Virus record (IMG/VR): IMGVR_UViG_3300027963_000316
Coordinates: 1 to 25,113 of that record
From: a virus
DNA length: 25,113 bases
Reading direction: 5' to 3' (one strand)
The notes beneath the pieces were generated by a model, which saw only the letters and a list, made by a program, of their open reading frames with translations, was not told the DNA's origin and did not search any database. Every line of letters begins with the position of its first letter. The stretch's first letter is position 1. Made by a program: the position numbers and the translations under genes. Shown piece after piece: positions 19,059 to 25,113 of the stretch.

Positions 19059-19339
19059 TCTTTATTCTCTTCCGAAAAAATGTTTGACCACTCTTTGAGT
19101 TTTTCAATTTTTTTTTCGGATGCCTGGTAAACATTTTCACGATTTACCACGCCCTTTTCGATAAGAATACCAATCATTGCTAGAAGATCACCTAGTTCTT
19201 CTTCTAGGTGTTCTCTATTGGTTTTTGGTTTTCCAGGTTTAATATTATCCATACCAAATCGAAAGCATTTTGAGATTGCTTGTGCCACTTCTGCACATTC
19301 TTCTTGTGTAATAAGAAGTGTTTCATTATTTTTATCCAT
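19049..19339 (-). CDS. mazG: MazG-like nucleotide pyrophosphohydrolase
   Basis: A 96-aa all-alpha NTP pyrophosphohydrolase. It shows the MazG metal-binding pattern: EE at 13-14 and E17 (QEECAEV), then EEELGD with E48 and D51. This enzyme family hydrolyses (d)NTPs or alarmone-type nucleotides to monophosphates; phage MazG proteins are widespread in aquatic T4-like phages. Start ATG 19339 overlaps the previous stop; ATG 19348 is an in-frame alternative adding three residues. It sits in a coupled run behind the VWA gene. Single-domain length is normal for phage forms. Confidence 0.85.
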   Translation of the reverse strand: MDKNNETLLITQEECAEVAQAISKCFRFGMDNIKPGKPKTNREHLEEELGDLLAMIGILIEKGVVNRENVYQASEKKIEKLKEWSNIFSEENKEWT

Positions 19340-19538
19340 GTTCACCATCTTCTGATATTTGTTTAATTAAAAATCTTCTCTTTTCTTCACCAAGTATTGT
19401 ATCAAAGATTTCTGTTGTTCTTTGAAACATCGCACAAGCTAACAATAACATTTCATTTTTATCATCTGTTAGTTGAATGGCGGAGTCTATGGGTTCCATC
19501 ATTTCTCTCATGCGATCTTGTAGTGTCTTGCGGGTCAT
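19332..19538 (-). CDS. 68-aa helical protein
   Basis: ATG 19538 overlaps the VWA gene stop by 4 nt (ATGA) and the stop overlaps the MazG start. The sequence (MTRKTLQDRMREMMEPIDSA; LLLACAMFQRTTEIFDTIL) is helical and amphipathic. Unknown function; coupling to MazG and the VWA protein suggests a shared regulon. Confidence 0.68.
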   Translation of the reverse strand: MTRKTLQDRMREMMEPIDSAIQLTDDKNEMLLLACAMFQRTTEIFDTILGEEKRRFLIKQISEDGEHG

Positions 19539-21667
19539 GCAATTAGACCAATAAATCGGTTTAATATGACACGGTTACTTAGACGCGAATTGGTATACTT
19601 TGTAAATGCAGATACCAGACTACGAGTTGTTGCATTTTCTTTTACGACCAATTCTTCTGTGTCATCTGTATTAAACGAATCGGCACGAAGCAAGTAATAC
19701 TCATCATACCCTGCAGCAGTTGCAATAGCATAATTTTGTTTACGAAACTTTGCATACAATGCCTGATGGTCTGCTGCTTTACCAAAGAACTTATGCACAT
19801 TGTATCGAAATTGATTCCGATTCAAAATGAAAAACCCAATGACGTTACACTCAGTTCGTTGTTTTAACAGTTCCAACAACCCCTTAGTTAATCCACTAAA
19901 GATATTGTTAACGATAATTTGTTGTTTCGTTAACGGATCCCTCACCACAATACGAGTCTTGGAATTTTGTTCCCACCGATACCCTAACGGTTTTGAATCA
20001 AAAAGACCATTATTTACGTCGGACCGCAGGTACACATTTGAATTTGTATTTGATTCACCATCAGTAAGGAATACTGTATTTACAATCTGCAACTTATACT
20101 TGCATTTAAAGAGAGGCACCATCTGTGACGCAGCAATAATAGTTTCATTGAGCGGCGTTCCGCCTAGATTCATAAAATCTGGATTGTCCTGATACGCATT
20201 AAACTTAGAAATGTAAAACATCGCAGAACACATATAATGAAACTCGGCACTAGACATGCGGAACGAAAACAAATTCAATAACTTAAATTCACCAAGTTGC
20301 AAGTCCTCATGTTTTGGATACACCAAATAATTATCATCATAATTAGAAGTAAACGCAAACACTTCAAACGGAATATTCACCTTACGGCAAAACATCGCCA
20401 ATGCAATCAACTGTTTCACTGTATTGTGAATATTGTTGTCCATCGACCCAGACCAATCAATATACATCAAAAGACCATGAGACTTGCCACCAGGCATAAC
20501 CGTAATCTTACGGAAAATGTCCTCACTAAACTTGTACGAATACAACTTGCTGGCATTTAACTCACCAGTCTTTGCAATAGACGCACGTTTAGTCTGTTCT
20601 GCATTTTTACGCAATTCAAACTCTTTCGCCAGATACGCAACAACTTTACGGTTCTCTGCATAAGTCTTGTTCAAATCACTTAGGTGTTCCGGATCAGTCA
20701 GTATCATTGACCTAGAGAAATATACACCTGCACTAAAATGTTGCGCAATACGTTTTTTCAATACCTTGAAATCGACAATCGCTTCTTCTAAATTAATATT
20801 GGGCAAATTCACATACTCATACCGATAATCATTTGCAAACAGTTTACTTTCGTTCTCGCGGAAAGTCTCATCCGTATGCGAACGAATATCACCATCATTA
20901 CCAGACATTACCTCATTTTGTTCGTCTTGCCCTTCAGTAGAATCATACTGATAAGACCCACGTTTACGGTCATACTCCTCTTCCTCATAATCTTCTTCTT
21001 CGGGATAATCTTCCGGTTCATCATACTCACCATAGTCCTCATCATTGTAATCCTCATACTTTGAATCGGGTTCATCATGCTCGTCAAGAGGATTCTCCTT
21101 TTCACGTTCTTCTTTTTCTTTTTTCAAATACTCAGACACTTTCTTTGACATTTCAATAACGTCATCAAAAGATTCCGTATTTTCAATACCATCGATAAGT
21201 TGCCGCTCAAACGGACTAAACTTGTTTATCGAAACTTGACCAGATTTAAAATGAATATTCACGCGGTCAATAAAATTCATAGCATTAAGGTCAATGCCTT
21301 TTGTACCGAAAAAATCTTTTTCGACCAATTCACGATAACCACGCAAAAATCCAGCACGAATACCAGGATATTTCGTCTTAATCTTACGTTCGATCCGTGC
21401 ATCTTCAATCACATTGACAATAGAAGAGACAAGATTTAATTCTTTTGCTTTTTTTAACCCGTCTAATGGCGTATACAATGCATGCCCGACTTCATGCCCA
21501 ACTAATAGGTCATAAAGATCACTTGAAATTTTTCGGTCCAGAATCGGAATAGTCAAAATTCGATTCTGTACATCAAAAGATGCAGTCGAAACATTACGTT
21601 GTTCGACAATTAGATTCTCGGTTGCCATCAATTTGGCCAGAAGTGATTTGGATTGAATAAGTTCCAT
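19535..21667 (-). CDS. VWA-domain protein with HExxH metallopeptidase-like N-terminus (MoxR partner, CobT-like)
   Basis: A 710-aa protein starting at ATG 21667 (GAGAGGAAA upstream); the open frame to 21721 runs through the promoter. Residues 58-62 HEVGH, followed by E88 (VIEDARIE), form a gluzincin-like zinc site. A highly acidic linker spans about 190-270. The C-terminal VWA domain has an intact MIDAS: DWSGS (404-408), Thr in GGTPLNE (502-508), Asp in LTDGE (534-538). VWA proteins of this sort act with MoxR AAA+ ATPases; the MoxR gene is about 15 kb away on the same strand. Similar phage proteins are usually annotated 'peptidase' or CobT-like. Protease activity itself is unproven. Confidence 0.88.
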   Translation of the reverse strand: MELIQSKSLLAKLMATENLIVEQRNVSTASFDVQNRILTIPILDRKISSDLYDLLVGHEVGHALYTPLDGLKKAKELNLVSSIVNVIEDARIERKIKTKYPGIRAGFLRGYRELVEKDFFGTKGIDLNAMNFIDRVNIHFKSGQVSINKFSPFERQLIDGIENTESFDDVIEMSKKVSEYLKKEKEEREKENPLDEHDEPDSKYEDYNDEDYGEYDEPEDYPEEEDYEEEEYDRKRGSYQYDSTEGQDEQNEVMSGNDGDIRSHTDETFRENESKLFANDYRYEYVNLPNINLEEAIVDFKVLKKRIAQHFSAGVYFSRSMILTDPEHLSDLNKTYAENRKVVAYLAKEFELRKNAEQTKRASIAKTGELNASKLYSYKFSEDIFRKITVMPGGKSHGLLMYIDWSGSMDNNIHNTVKQLIALAMFCRKVNIPFEVFAFTSNYDDNYLVYPKHEDLQLGEFKLLNLFSFRMSSAEFHYMCSAMFYISKFNAYQDNPDFMNLGGTPLNETIIAASQMVPLFKCKYKLQIVNTVFLTDGESNTNSNVYLRSDVNNGLFDSKPLGYRWEQNSKTRIVVRDPLTKQQIIVNNIFSGLTKGLLELLKQRTECNVIGFFILNRNQFRYNVHKFFGKAADHQALYAKFRKQNYAIATAAGYDEYYLLRADSFNTDDTEELVVKENATTRSLVSAFTKYTNSRLSNRVILNRFIGLIA

Positions 21668-21692
21668 GCGATTTCCTCTCTCTAGTGTTATT

Positions 21693-21721
21693 AGTATACT
21701 ATAGAGTGTGTGTCCTGTCAA
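21693..21721 (-). promoter_or_regulatory. near-consensus sigma-70 promoter of the VWA gene with degenerate dyad
   Basis: On the minus strand: TTGACA (21721-21716), 17-nt spacer, TATACT (21698-21693). Upstream at 21741-21726 lies GTTG-N8-ACAC, at the same 4-nt gap from the -35 as in other modules, so it may be a weakened copy of the cassette dyad. The left half overlaps the stop of the AbrB-like gene. Confidence 0.75.
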
Positions 21722-21740
21722 TAGTGTGTACGGAAAACAA

Positions 21741-21896
21741 CTAAATTTTCCTTAAAATTATCGTTCCATCTTCTTCCAAAGAAATTTTAAGTGTATCGCC
21801 TTCTTTCCACCCTAATTCCTCAATCATTTTTTCGGGAAATTCTAAAATAGCATCTCCGGAACCGTCTTCCGCTTCTTTTATCTCAGAGGTATACAT
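21741..21896 (-). CDS. 51-aa AbrB/SpoVT-like small protein
   Basis: ATG 21896 to TAG 21741. The sequence AILEFPEKMIEELGWKEGDT followed by LKISLEEDGTIILRKI is the swapped-hairpin AbrB pattern ('LP..l...LGW.eGD.l.i...dg.i.l'), as in MazE-type antitoxins and transition-state regulators. Conserved in T4-like phages as a single domain. DNA binding is expected for the fold but not shown. It overlaps the upstream gene by 14 nt. Confidence 0.68.
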   Translation of the reverse strand: MYTSEIKEAEDGSGDAILEFPEKMIEELGWKEGDTLKISLEEDGTIILRKI

Positions 21897-22059
21897 GTTT
21901 ATTATAATAATCCCTTAAATGTTGAATTCTTTTTTCCTGAGTACTAGAATCCTGTTGACTTTCCTTCAAATTTTCATAATTTTTTAAGTCATTTTCAAAT
22001 CCGGACATTACTGCCCACTTTCTTGTGACTTGATCCAACTCTTTCCATGCATCATCCAT
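21883..22059 (-). CDS. 58-aa small charged helical protein
   Basis: ATG 22059 with AAGGA upstream, TGA 21883. Sequence MDDAWKELDQVTRKWAVMSG... KRIQHLRDYYNKHVYL is helical, charged and Gln/Lys-rich. Function unknown; coupled to the AbrB-like gene. Confidence 0.6.
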   Translation of the reverse strand: MDDAWKELDQVTRKWAVMSGFENDLKNYENLKESQQDSSTQEKRIQHLRDYYNKHVYL

Positions 22060-22080
22060 TTGTTTTCCTTTATTTTTTTA

Positions 22081-22416
22081 TTACCGACGCATTTGGGACA
22101 TTTCTTTTGCTTCGTCCGAAGAGAAAACTGGCACGGCATTTGATTTATGTAGCGTTCCAATACCCAACATTTTGTCTCCGGTGTAAACTTTTGCGGATTT
22201 TTTTGCCATAACGACAGGACCTGTACTATTTACACTCGGAATATGTTTAGTATCTCTTCCGGGAGGAATAGAAAGGTCATATTTGAACTCGCTTTTCGAA
22301 ACAATCACTTTTTTAGGTTCATGTTTCTTCAACCATTGCTCATATTCTTGTTGCAGGATTTTATATCCTGGTTTGTTCTTCACTTTACGTTTGGAACTTC
22401 TCACATGAATTATCAT
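22081..22416 (-). CDS. 111-aa conserved phage protein, unknown
   Basis: A basic protein (MIIHVRSSKRKVKNKPGYKI). The C-terminus GIGTLHKSNAVPVFSSDEA then KEMSQMRR resembles a small-protein family common in T4-like phages ('H.SNAVPVF..E.A..I..MRR'). Function unknown. Ribosome binding site is weak; it follows the 60-aa gene by 19 nt. Confidence 0.74.
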   Translation of the reverse strand: MIIHVRSSKRKVKNKPGYKILQQEYEQWLKKHEPKKVIVSKSEFKYDLSIPPGRDTKHIPSVNSTGPVVMAKKSAKVYTGDKMLGIGTLHKSNAVPVFSSDEAKEMSQMRR

Positions 22417-22435
22417 AATATAGTCTTTAAGTTAA

Positions 22436-22618
22436 TTAAGGTAGATTTCTATAGTTTTGATTGTAATTATACTCAGAACCATCATCATCGTTATATTTCA
22501 TTCGCCGTTTTTTCTGAATTTCTCGCTTTTTATCTTTTTTATTGTTGAAGGCAAATTCAAAATCATCTTCATGTTCATAATTTTTGTTTTTGCGAAATTT
22601 GGTAACAACCTTGCTCAC
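22436..22618 (-). CDS. 60-aa very basic and acidic-patched small protein
   Basis: GTG 22618 with AGGAG 8 nt upstream. Lysine-rich core (NNKKDKKREIQKKRRMK) followed by an Asp/Asn/Tyr tail. Low-complexity, probably disordered; nucleic-acid binding possible. Unknown. Confidence 0.6.
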   Translation of the reverse strand: MSKVVTKFRKNKNYEHEDDFEFAFNNKKDKKREIQKKRRMKYNDDDGSEYNYNQNYRNLP

Positions 22619-22646
22619 TTAAATGCTCCTATACTAGATTAAAAAA

Positions 22647-23069
22647 TCATGTCAAAATTTTGGGAATGTAATCCCTCACAAATTTAGGCGTTAAACCCCT
22701 AACTCCCAAATCTTTATTAAAAATGCCCATAATAACCTCAGTTTCCCGCGGTTCGAGCGACTCCAATAGTTGATTTAACAACTCATTTCGTTTTTGAATA
22801 TTTAATTTCTCTGCAATAGGGTGTCCTTTTTGGAACAAATACAACCTACGCAATTCTGTTGACAGTCTCGCATGGGAGACGCCAGGTAATGTGTCCGGTA
22901 CTTTATAAGTGTCCGGCATTTCTGTAACTAACCATTGATAATCAGGATGAAATGCAAGTTTCAATACCTCAAGCAATGTTTCTGAATGATTTTTACGAAG
23001 TACTTCAATTCTTTGTTTATCTGTATTTGCCATCTCAAATTCATCGAAAATTTCATATATGTTTTTCAT
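22647..23069 (-). CDS. 140-aa conserved phage protein behind a late promoter
   Basis: MKNIYEIFDEFEMANTDKQR at the start, KLAFHPDYQWLV in the middle and ESLEPREIEV..-like block (ESLEPRETEVIMGIFNKDL) near 107-125. All-helical. I recognise the type from T4-like phages (a ligase-N-terminal-like helical fold has been suggested for such proteins), but no function is established. A TATAAATA octamer sits 23 nt upstream, so it is probably a late gene, unlike its neighbours. Confidence 0.74.
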   Translation of the reverse strand: MKNIYEIFDEFEMANTDKQRIEVLRKNHSETLLEVLKLAFHPDYQWLVTEMPDTYKVPDTLPGVSHARLSTELRRLYLFQKGHPIAEKLNIQKRNELLNQLLESLEPRETEVIMGIFNKDLGVRGLTPKFVRDYIPKILT

Positions 23070-23091
23070 AAAATAACCTTATTGTCTGTAT

Positions 23092-23099
23092 TATTTATA
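23092..23099 (-). promoter_or_regulatory. T4-type late promoter TATAAATA (minus strand)
   Basis: An exact TATAAATA on the minus strand, ending 22 nt before ATG 23069. Same spacing to the start codon as in front of the kinase gene (22-23 nt). Only these two exact copies were found in the window. Confidence 0.68.
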
Positions 23100-23101
23100 T
23101 T

Positions 23102-23449
23102 CTAACACATTTTTCCCAGGTGGTCAAGCATACTTTCCATCATTTTGTTGGATTTTGTTGTTTTTTTGCAAATTACACCAAACCAGTTCAACGGTATCAA
23201 TTCCGAAGCGTATTCCAGCCAATCAGTTAATATTGCATCAAATGTATCTAAATGAATAATTTTTTCATCATCTTTTTTAAATAATAAAATCTGATAACAA
23301 TCACCCATTTTTCCAGTATCTAACTTTTCAGCAGGTTCATCATAGATTGCTGTAGTTATTTCTACCGAGTCTTCTTTTTTGCCAGGTAAAAATATTAAAA
23401 CATCAAAATCTTTAGTTTCATTTTTCAGCGTTCTTAGAATTTCTAACAT
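23102..23449 (-). CDS. 115-aa protein, unknown
   Basis: ATG 23449 with AAGGAATATA upstream, overlapping the GIY-YIG-like gene by 32 nt. Sequence MLEILRTLKNETKDFDVLIF... WLEYASELIPLNWFGVICKK: mixed alpha/beta with a small compact domain. No recognised motif. Confidence 0.68.
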   Translation of the reverse strand: MLEILRTLKNETKDFDVLIFLPGKKEDSVEITTAIYDEPAEKLDTGKMGDCYQILLFKKDDEKIIHLDTFDAILTDWLEYASELIPLNWFGVICKKTTKSNKMMESMLDHLGKMC

Positions 23450-23852
23450 TATATTCCTTAATATGTGATTTTCTAATTCTTATCATAATCCAGCTATTAT
23501 AATAATCATCTTTTTCTAAAACTAAATTAACAAACTGTTCTTTAGCTTCAAGATAATTACATTCACCTTTAGATTTACATAAATGCAATATTTTACGTTT
23601 GAACTTATCCTCACCTAAAGATTTTACATCTTTTTGCAATTCTTCATTTGAACCATAATATGTTTGCCAATCACTTGCAACTTTTATTCTTTTCTTTTTA
23701 CCTTTGACTTGTTTAGTCTTGGAAAAATAGAATAATTTTTTACCAATATATTTTCTATTGGTTTCTAAGTTAGTGATTTCGTAAACAAACCCATAATTAT
23801 CTTCAATTTTTGTTTCATCAAATAATTCATCATTAAATATCCAATTTACCAA
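23418..23852 (-). CDS. GIY-YIG-like endonuclease-family protein
   Basis: A 144-aa protein whose N-terminus carries a GIY-YIG-like pair: YGFVYEITNLETNRKYIGKK (20-39), i.e. 'G-F-V-Y' for GIY and 'KYIGKK' for YIG. The following NEELQKDVKSLGEDKFKRKI and ECNYLEAKEQFV (with a potentially catalytic Glu) match small GIY-YIG proteins common in T4-like phages. Could be a homing or Seg-like nuclease or a degenerate structural relative; the canonical GIY tripeptide is altered (GFV-Y). Its start overlaps the zinc-ribbon gene. Confidence 0.74.
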   Translation of the reverse strand: MVNWIFNDELFDETKIEDNYGFVYEITNLETNRKYIGKKLFYFSKTKQVKGKKKRIKVASDWQTYYGSNEELQKDVKSLGEDKFKRKILHLCKSKGECNYLEAKEQFVNLVLEKDDYYNSWIMIRIRKSHIKEYNVRNSKNAEK

Positions 23853-24031
23853 TCTTCTTCTGAATCATCGTCATCTTCGTCCGATTCGATTTCTTCACTC
23901 AATTCATCAATGACTTCGCCACAAAATGGACAATGTTCTGGATATTCTTGTGAAACTAATTCTTCAGAATATTCCACGGAATAAGTAGACTCGCAATTTC
24001 CACATTCTGCTGTTACAACTTTGATTGTCAT
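23846..24031 (-). CDS. 61-aa zinc-ribbon protein with acidic tail
   Basis: Start ATG 24031 behind AAGGAAT; the longer frame to 24055 lacks such a site. Two CxxC knuckles, CGNC (10-13) and CPFC (34-37), 20 residues apart, form a zinc ribbon; the last 15 residues are almost all Asp/Glu. Zinc-ribbon plus acidic tail suggests interaction with RNA polymerase or nucleic acid, unproven. Sits between nrdB (11 nt) and the GIY-YIG-like gene. Confidence 0.78.
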   Translation of the reverse strand: MTIKVVTAECGNCESTYSVEYSEELVSQEYPEHCPFCGEVIDELSEEIESDEDDDDSEEDW

Positions 24032-24042
24032 ATTAATTCCTT

Positions 24043-25020
24043 TTAATGAGCCCAAACATCAGACCAATCTCCTTTTAATGCGCCTTTTGCATAATCTGTG
24101 GCACGATTTTCGAAGAAGTTTGTATGTGTCGGTGCGTTAATCATTTCTTCTACCCATGGTAATGGATTTTTCTTTATTTTGAAAATGCCTTTTAATCCTA
24201 ATGAAATTAAACGACGATCTGTAATATATCGAATATAAGTTTTAACATCCTCGTTCGTCAAGTTTTCCATCTTATTCATATTAAAAGCCAAATCAATAAA
24301 TTTATCTTCCAACTCGACCATCTTTTCAGCAATTGTATATATTCTAGATTTTAATGAATCATTCCAAATCTCTTTATTTTCCTCAATATAAGTTCTGAAT
24401 AGTTTGATCATATTTTCGGCGTGCATGGTCTCATCCACAATCGACCAGGTAATGATCTGGCCCATGCCACGCATCTTTCCATGTCTGGGAAAATTAAGTA
24501 ACATAATGAACGAACTAAACAATTGCATACCTTCGGTGAAAGCGGAGAACACAGCAATGTGTGTGGCAGTATTCTCTTTACTTGTATTCTGTGAAGAAAT
24601 GTCTAGAATATAATCATGTTTGTCTTTCATCGCTTGGTATTCTAAAAACTGATTATATGTTGTAGACGGAAGTCCAAGTGTTTCAATTAAATGTGAATAT
24701 GCAGCAATATGTAATGCTTCTCGAGCTGAAAACCCAAGAAGCATCATACGCACTTCAGGTTGAGGAAAATATGGAAGATAATTGCGAACATATCCTCCGG
24801 CAACGTCAATGTCACCTTGAGTGAAGAACCTGAAAATGTGCGTCAAAAATTCTTTTTCTTCCTTTGTTAATTGTTTCTTCCAATCTTTTACATCATCCAA
24901 CATTGGAACTTCTGTATGCAACCAATGCGACTGTTCATGTTTCAACCAAGCATCATATGCCCACGGGTAATTGAAAGGTTTAAAATGCGTCCTATCGTCA
25001 GTTAAATTATTCTTGTTCAT
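24043..25020 (-). CDS. nrdB: class I ribonucleotide reductase, beta subunit
   Basis: A 325-aa NrdB. Together with NrdA it reduces ribonucleoside diphosphates, feeding phage DNA synthesis. Iron ligands visible: E101 and H104 (REALHIAAY), E163 (AFTEG), E197 and H200 (VDETMHAE), and an Asp in the QGDIDV block (about 70-72). Tyr108 stands at the spacing of the radical tyrosine of class Ia enzymes (E-x2-H-x3-Y). Shorter than the 375-aa E. coli protein, as is usual in phage and aquatic forms. AAGGATAAA precedes ATG 25020. nrdA is not inside the window. Confidence 0.95.
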   Translation of the reverse strand: MNKNNLTDDRTHFKPFNYPWAYDAWLKHEQSHWLHTEVPMLDDVKDWKKQLTKEEKEFLTHIFRFFTQGDIDVAGGYVRNYLPYFPQPEVRMMLLGFSAREALHIAAYSHLIETLGLPSTTYNQFLEYQAMKDKHDYILDISSQNTSKENTATHIAVFSAFTEGMQLFSSFIMLLNFPRHGKMRGMGQIITWSIVDETMHAENMIKLFRTYIEENKEIWNDSLKSRIYTIAEKMVELEDKFIDLAFNMNKMENLTNEDVKTYIRYITDRRLISLGLKGIFKIKKNPLPWVEEMINAPTHTNFFENRATDYAKGALKGDWSDVWAH

Positions 25021-25021
25021 T

Positions 25022-25113
25022 TTATCCTTTAGCTTTTATTAAATTATCTTTAAAAATTTTCCAACAATTTTCCCACGTCCATTGTTCTGAAGATTTCTCG
25101 ACTTCTTTTCTAT
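25022..25113 (-). CDS. 3' end of an unidentified gene
   Basis: The last 30 codons of a minus-strand gene that begins beyond the window; TAA at 25022-25024, 1 nt before the nrdB start. The visible C-terminus reads EKSSEQWTWENCWKIFKDN then LIKAKG. Too short to assign; the overlap with the nrdB ribosome binding site implies one operon. Confidence 0.6.
   Translation of the reverse strand, partial: RKEVEKSSEQWTWENCWKIFKDNLIKAKG

Noticed and set aside
20876-21064. Hydrophobic plus-strand frame opposite the acidic linker of the VWA protein
   Set aside because: Its Ile/Leu-rich translation is the complement of Glu/Asp codons on the real strand.
23418-23852. Self-splicing intron or intein linked to the GIY-YIG-like gene
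   Set aside because: Neighbouring genes are intact and no interrupted gene is seen around it.

Overview
The window reads as part of a large, strictly lytic, T4-like tailed phage genome of moderate-to-low GC. The evidence is a phage-type class I ribonucleotide reductase beta subunit, a MoxR AAA+ ATPase and a VWA/HExxH protein of the kind common in T4-like myoviruses of aquatic bacteria, QueD, MazG, a GP88-family protein, a GIY-YIG-like protein, three CCA-encoding tRNAs, two T4-style late promoters (TATAAATA), and very many short overlapping genes. No integrase, transposase or CRISPR array was seen. The host cannot be named from the sequence.

Layout. (i) 1-4.74 kb, minus strand: QueD (cut by the window edge), a membrane protein, a 395-aa unknown, a Bax-inhibitor-1-like membrane protein, a 23-aa micro-gene, a small basic protein and a MoxR ATPase, then a 31-aa membrane micro-gene. 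(ii) 4.75-18.8 kb, plus strand: a zeta-toxin-like P-loop kinase behind a late promoter, then about 40 mostly tiny genes in nine promoter-headed cassettes. This part holds a Lys/Ile/Ser tRNA cluster, an AAA ATPase, a lipoprotein, a GalE-like epimerase, GP88 and an Api92-like protein. A 380-bp AT-rich gap with CGCAAT repeats precedes the last cassette. (iii) 18.93-25.1 kb, minus strand: MazG, the VWA/metallopeptidase-like protein, an AbrB-like micro-protein, conserved phage unknowns, a GIY-YIG-like protein, a zinc ribbon protein, NrdB and the 3' end of another gene. The plus and minus blocks converge near 18.8-18.95 kb.

The strongest unexplained signal is a recurring promoter module, found 12 times (10 on the plus strand, 2 on the minus strand). 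Each copy has a dyad GTTG-N8-CAAC with fixed half-site spacing, a gap of 2-4 nt, a -35 of TTGCCN or TTGACN, a 16-nt spacer (17 nt in the two minus-strand copies) that usually ends AACCTG, and a -10 of TAGAAT or similar. Several plus-strand copies share a transcribed start, TGTTGTGA. Four copies carry a second GTTG half-site or complete dyad exactly 22 bp upstream. The modules head gene cassettes, the tRNA cluster, the MoxR operon and the 31-aa membrane gene. A degenerate copy fits the promoter of the VWA partner of MoxR. This looks like the early-phase regulon of the phage, similar in concept to the PeSL (promoter early stem-loop) cassettes known in T4-type phages but with a dyad more like a protein operator. 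Separate TATAAATA late promoters serve the kinase and a 140-aa protein. The kinase begins with a peptide resembling the T4 capsid-targeting/prohead-protease cleavage signal, so it may be packaged and injected.
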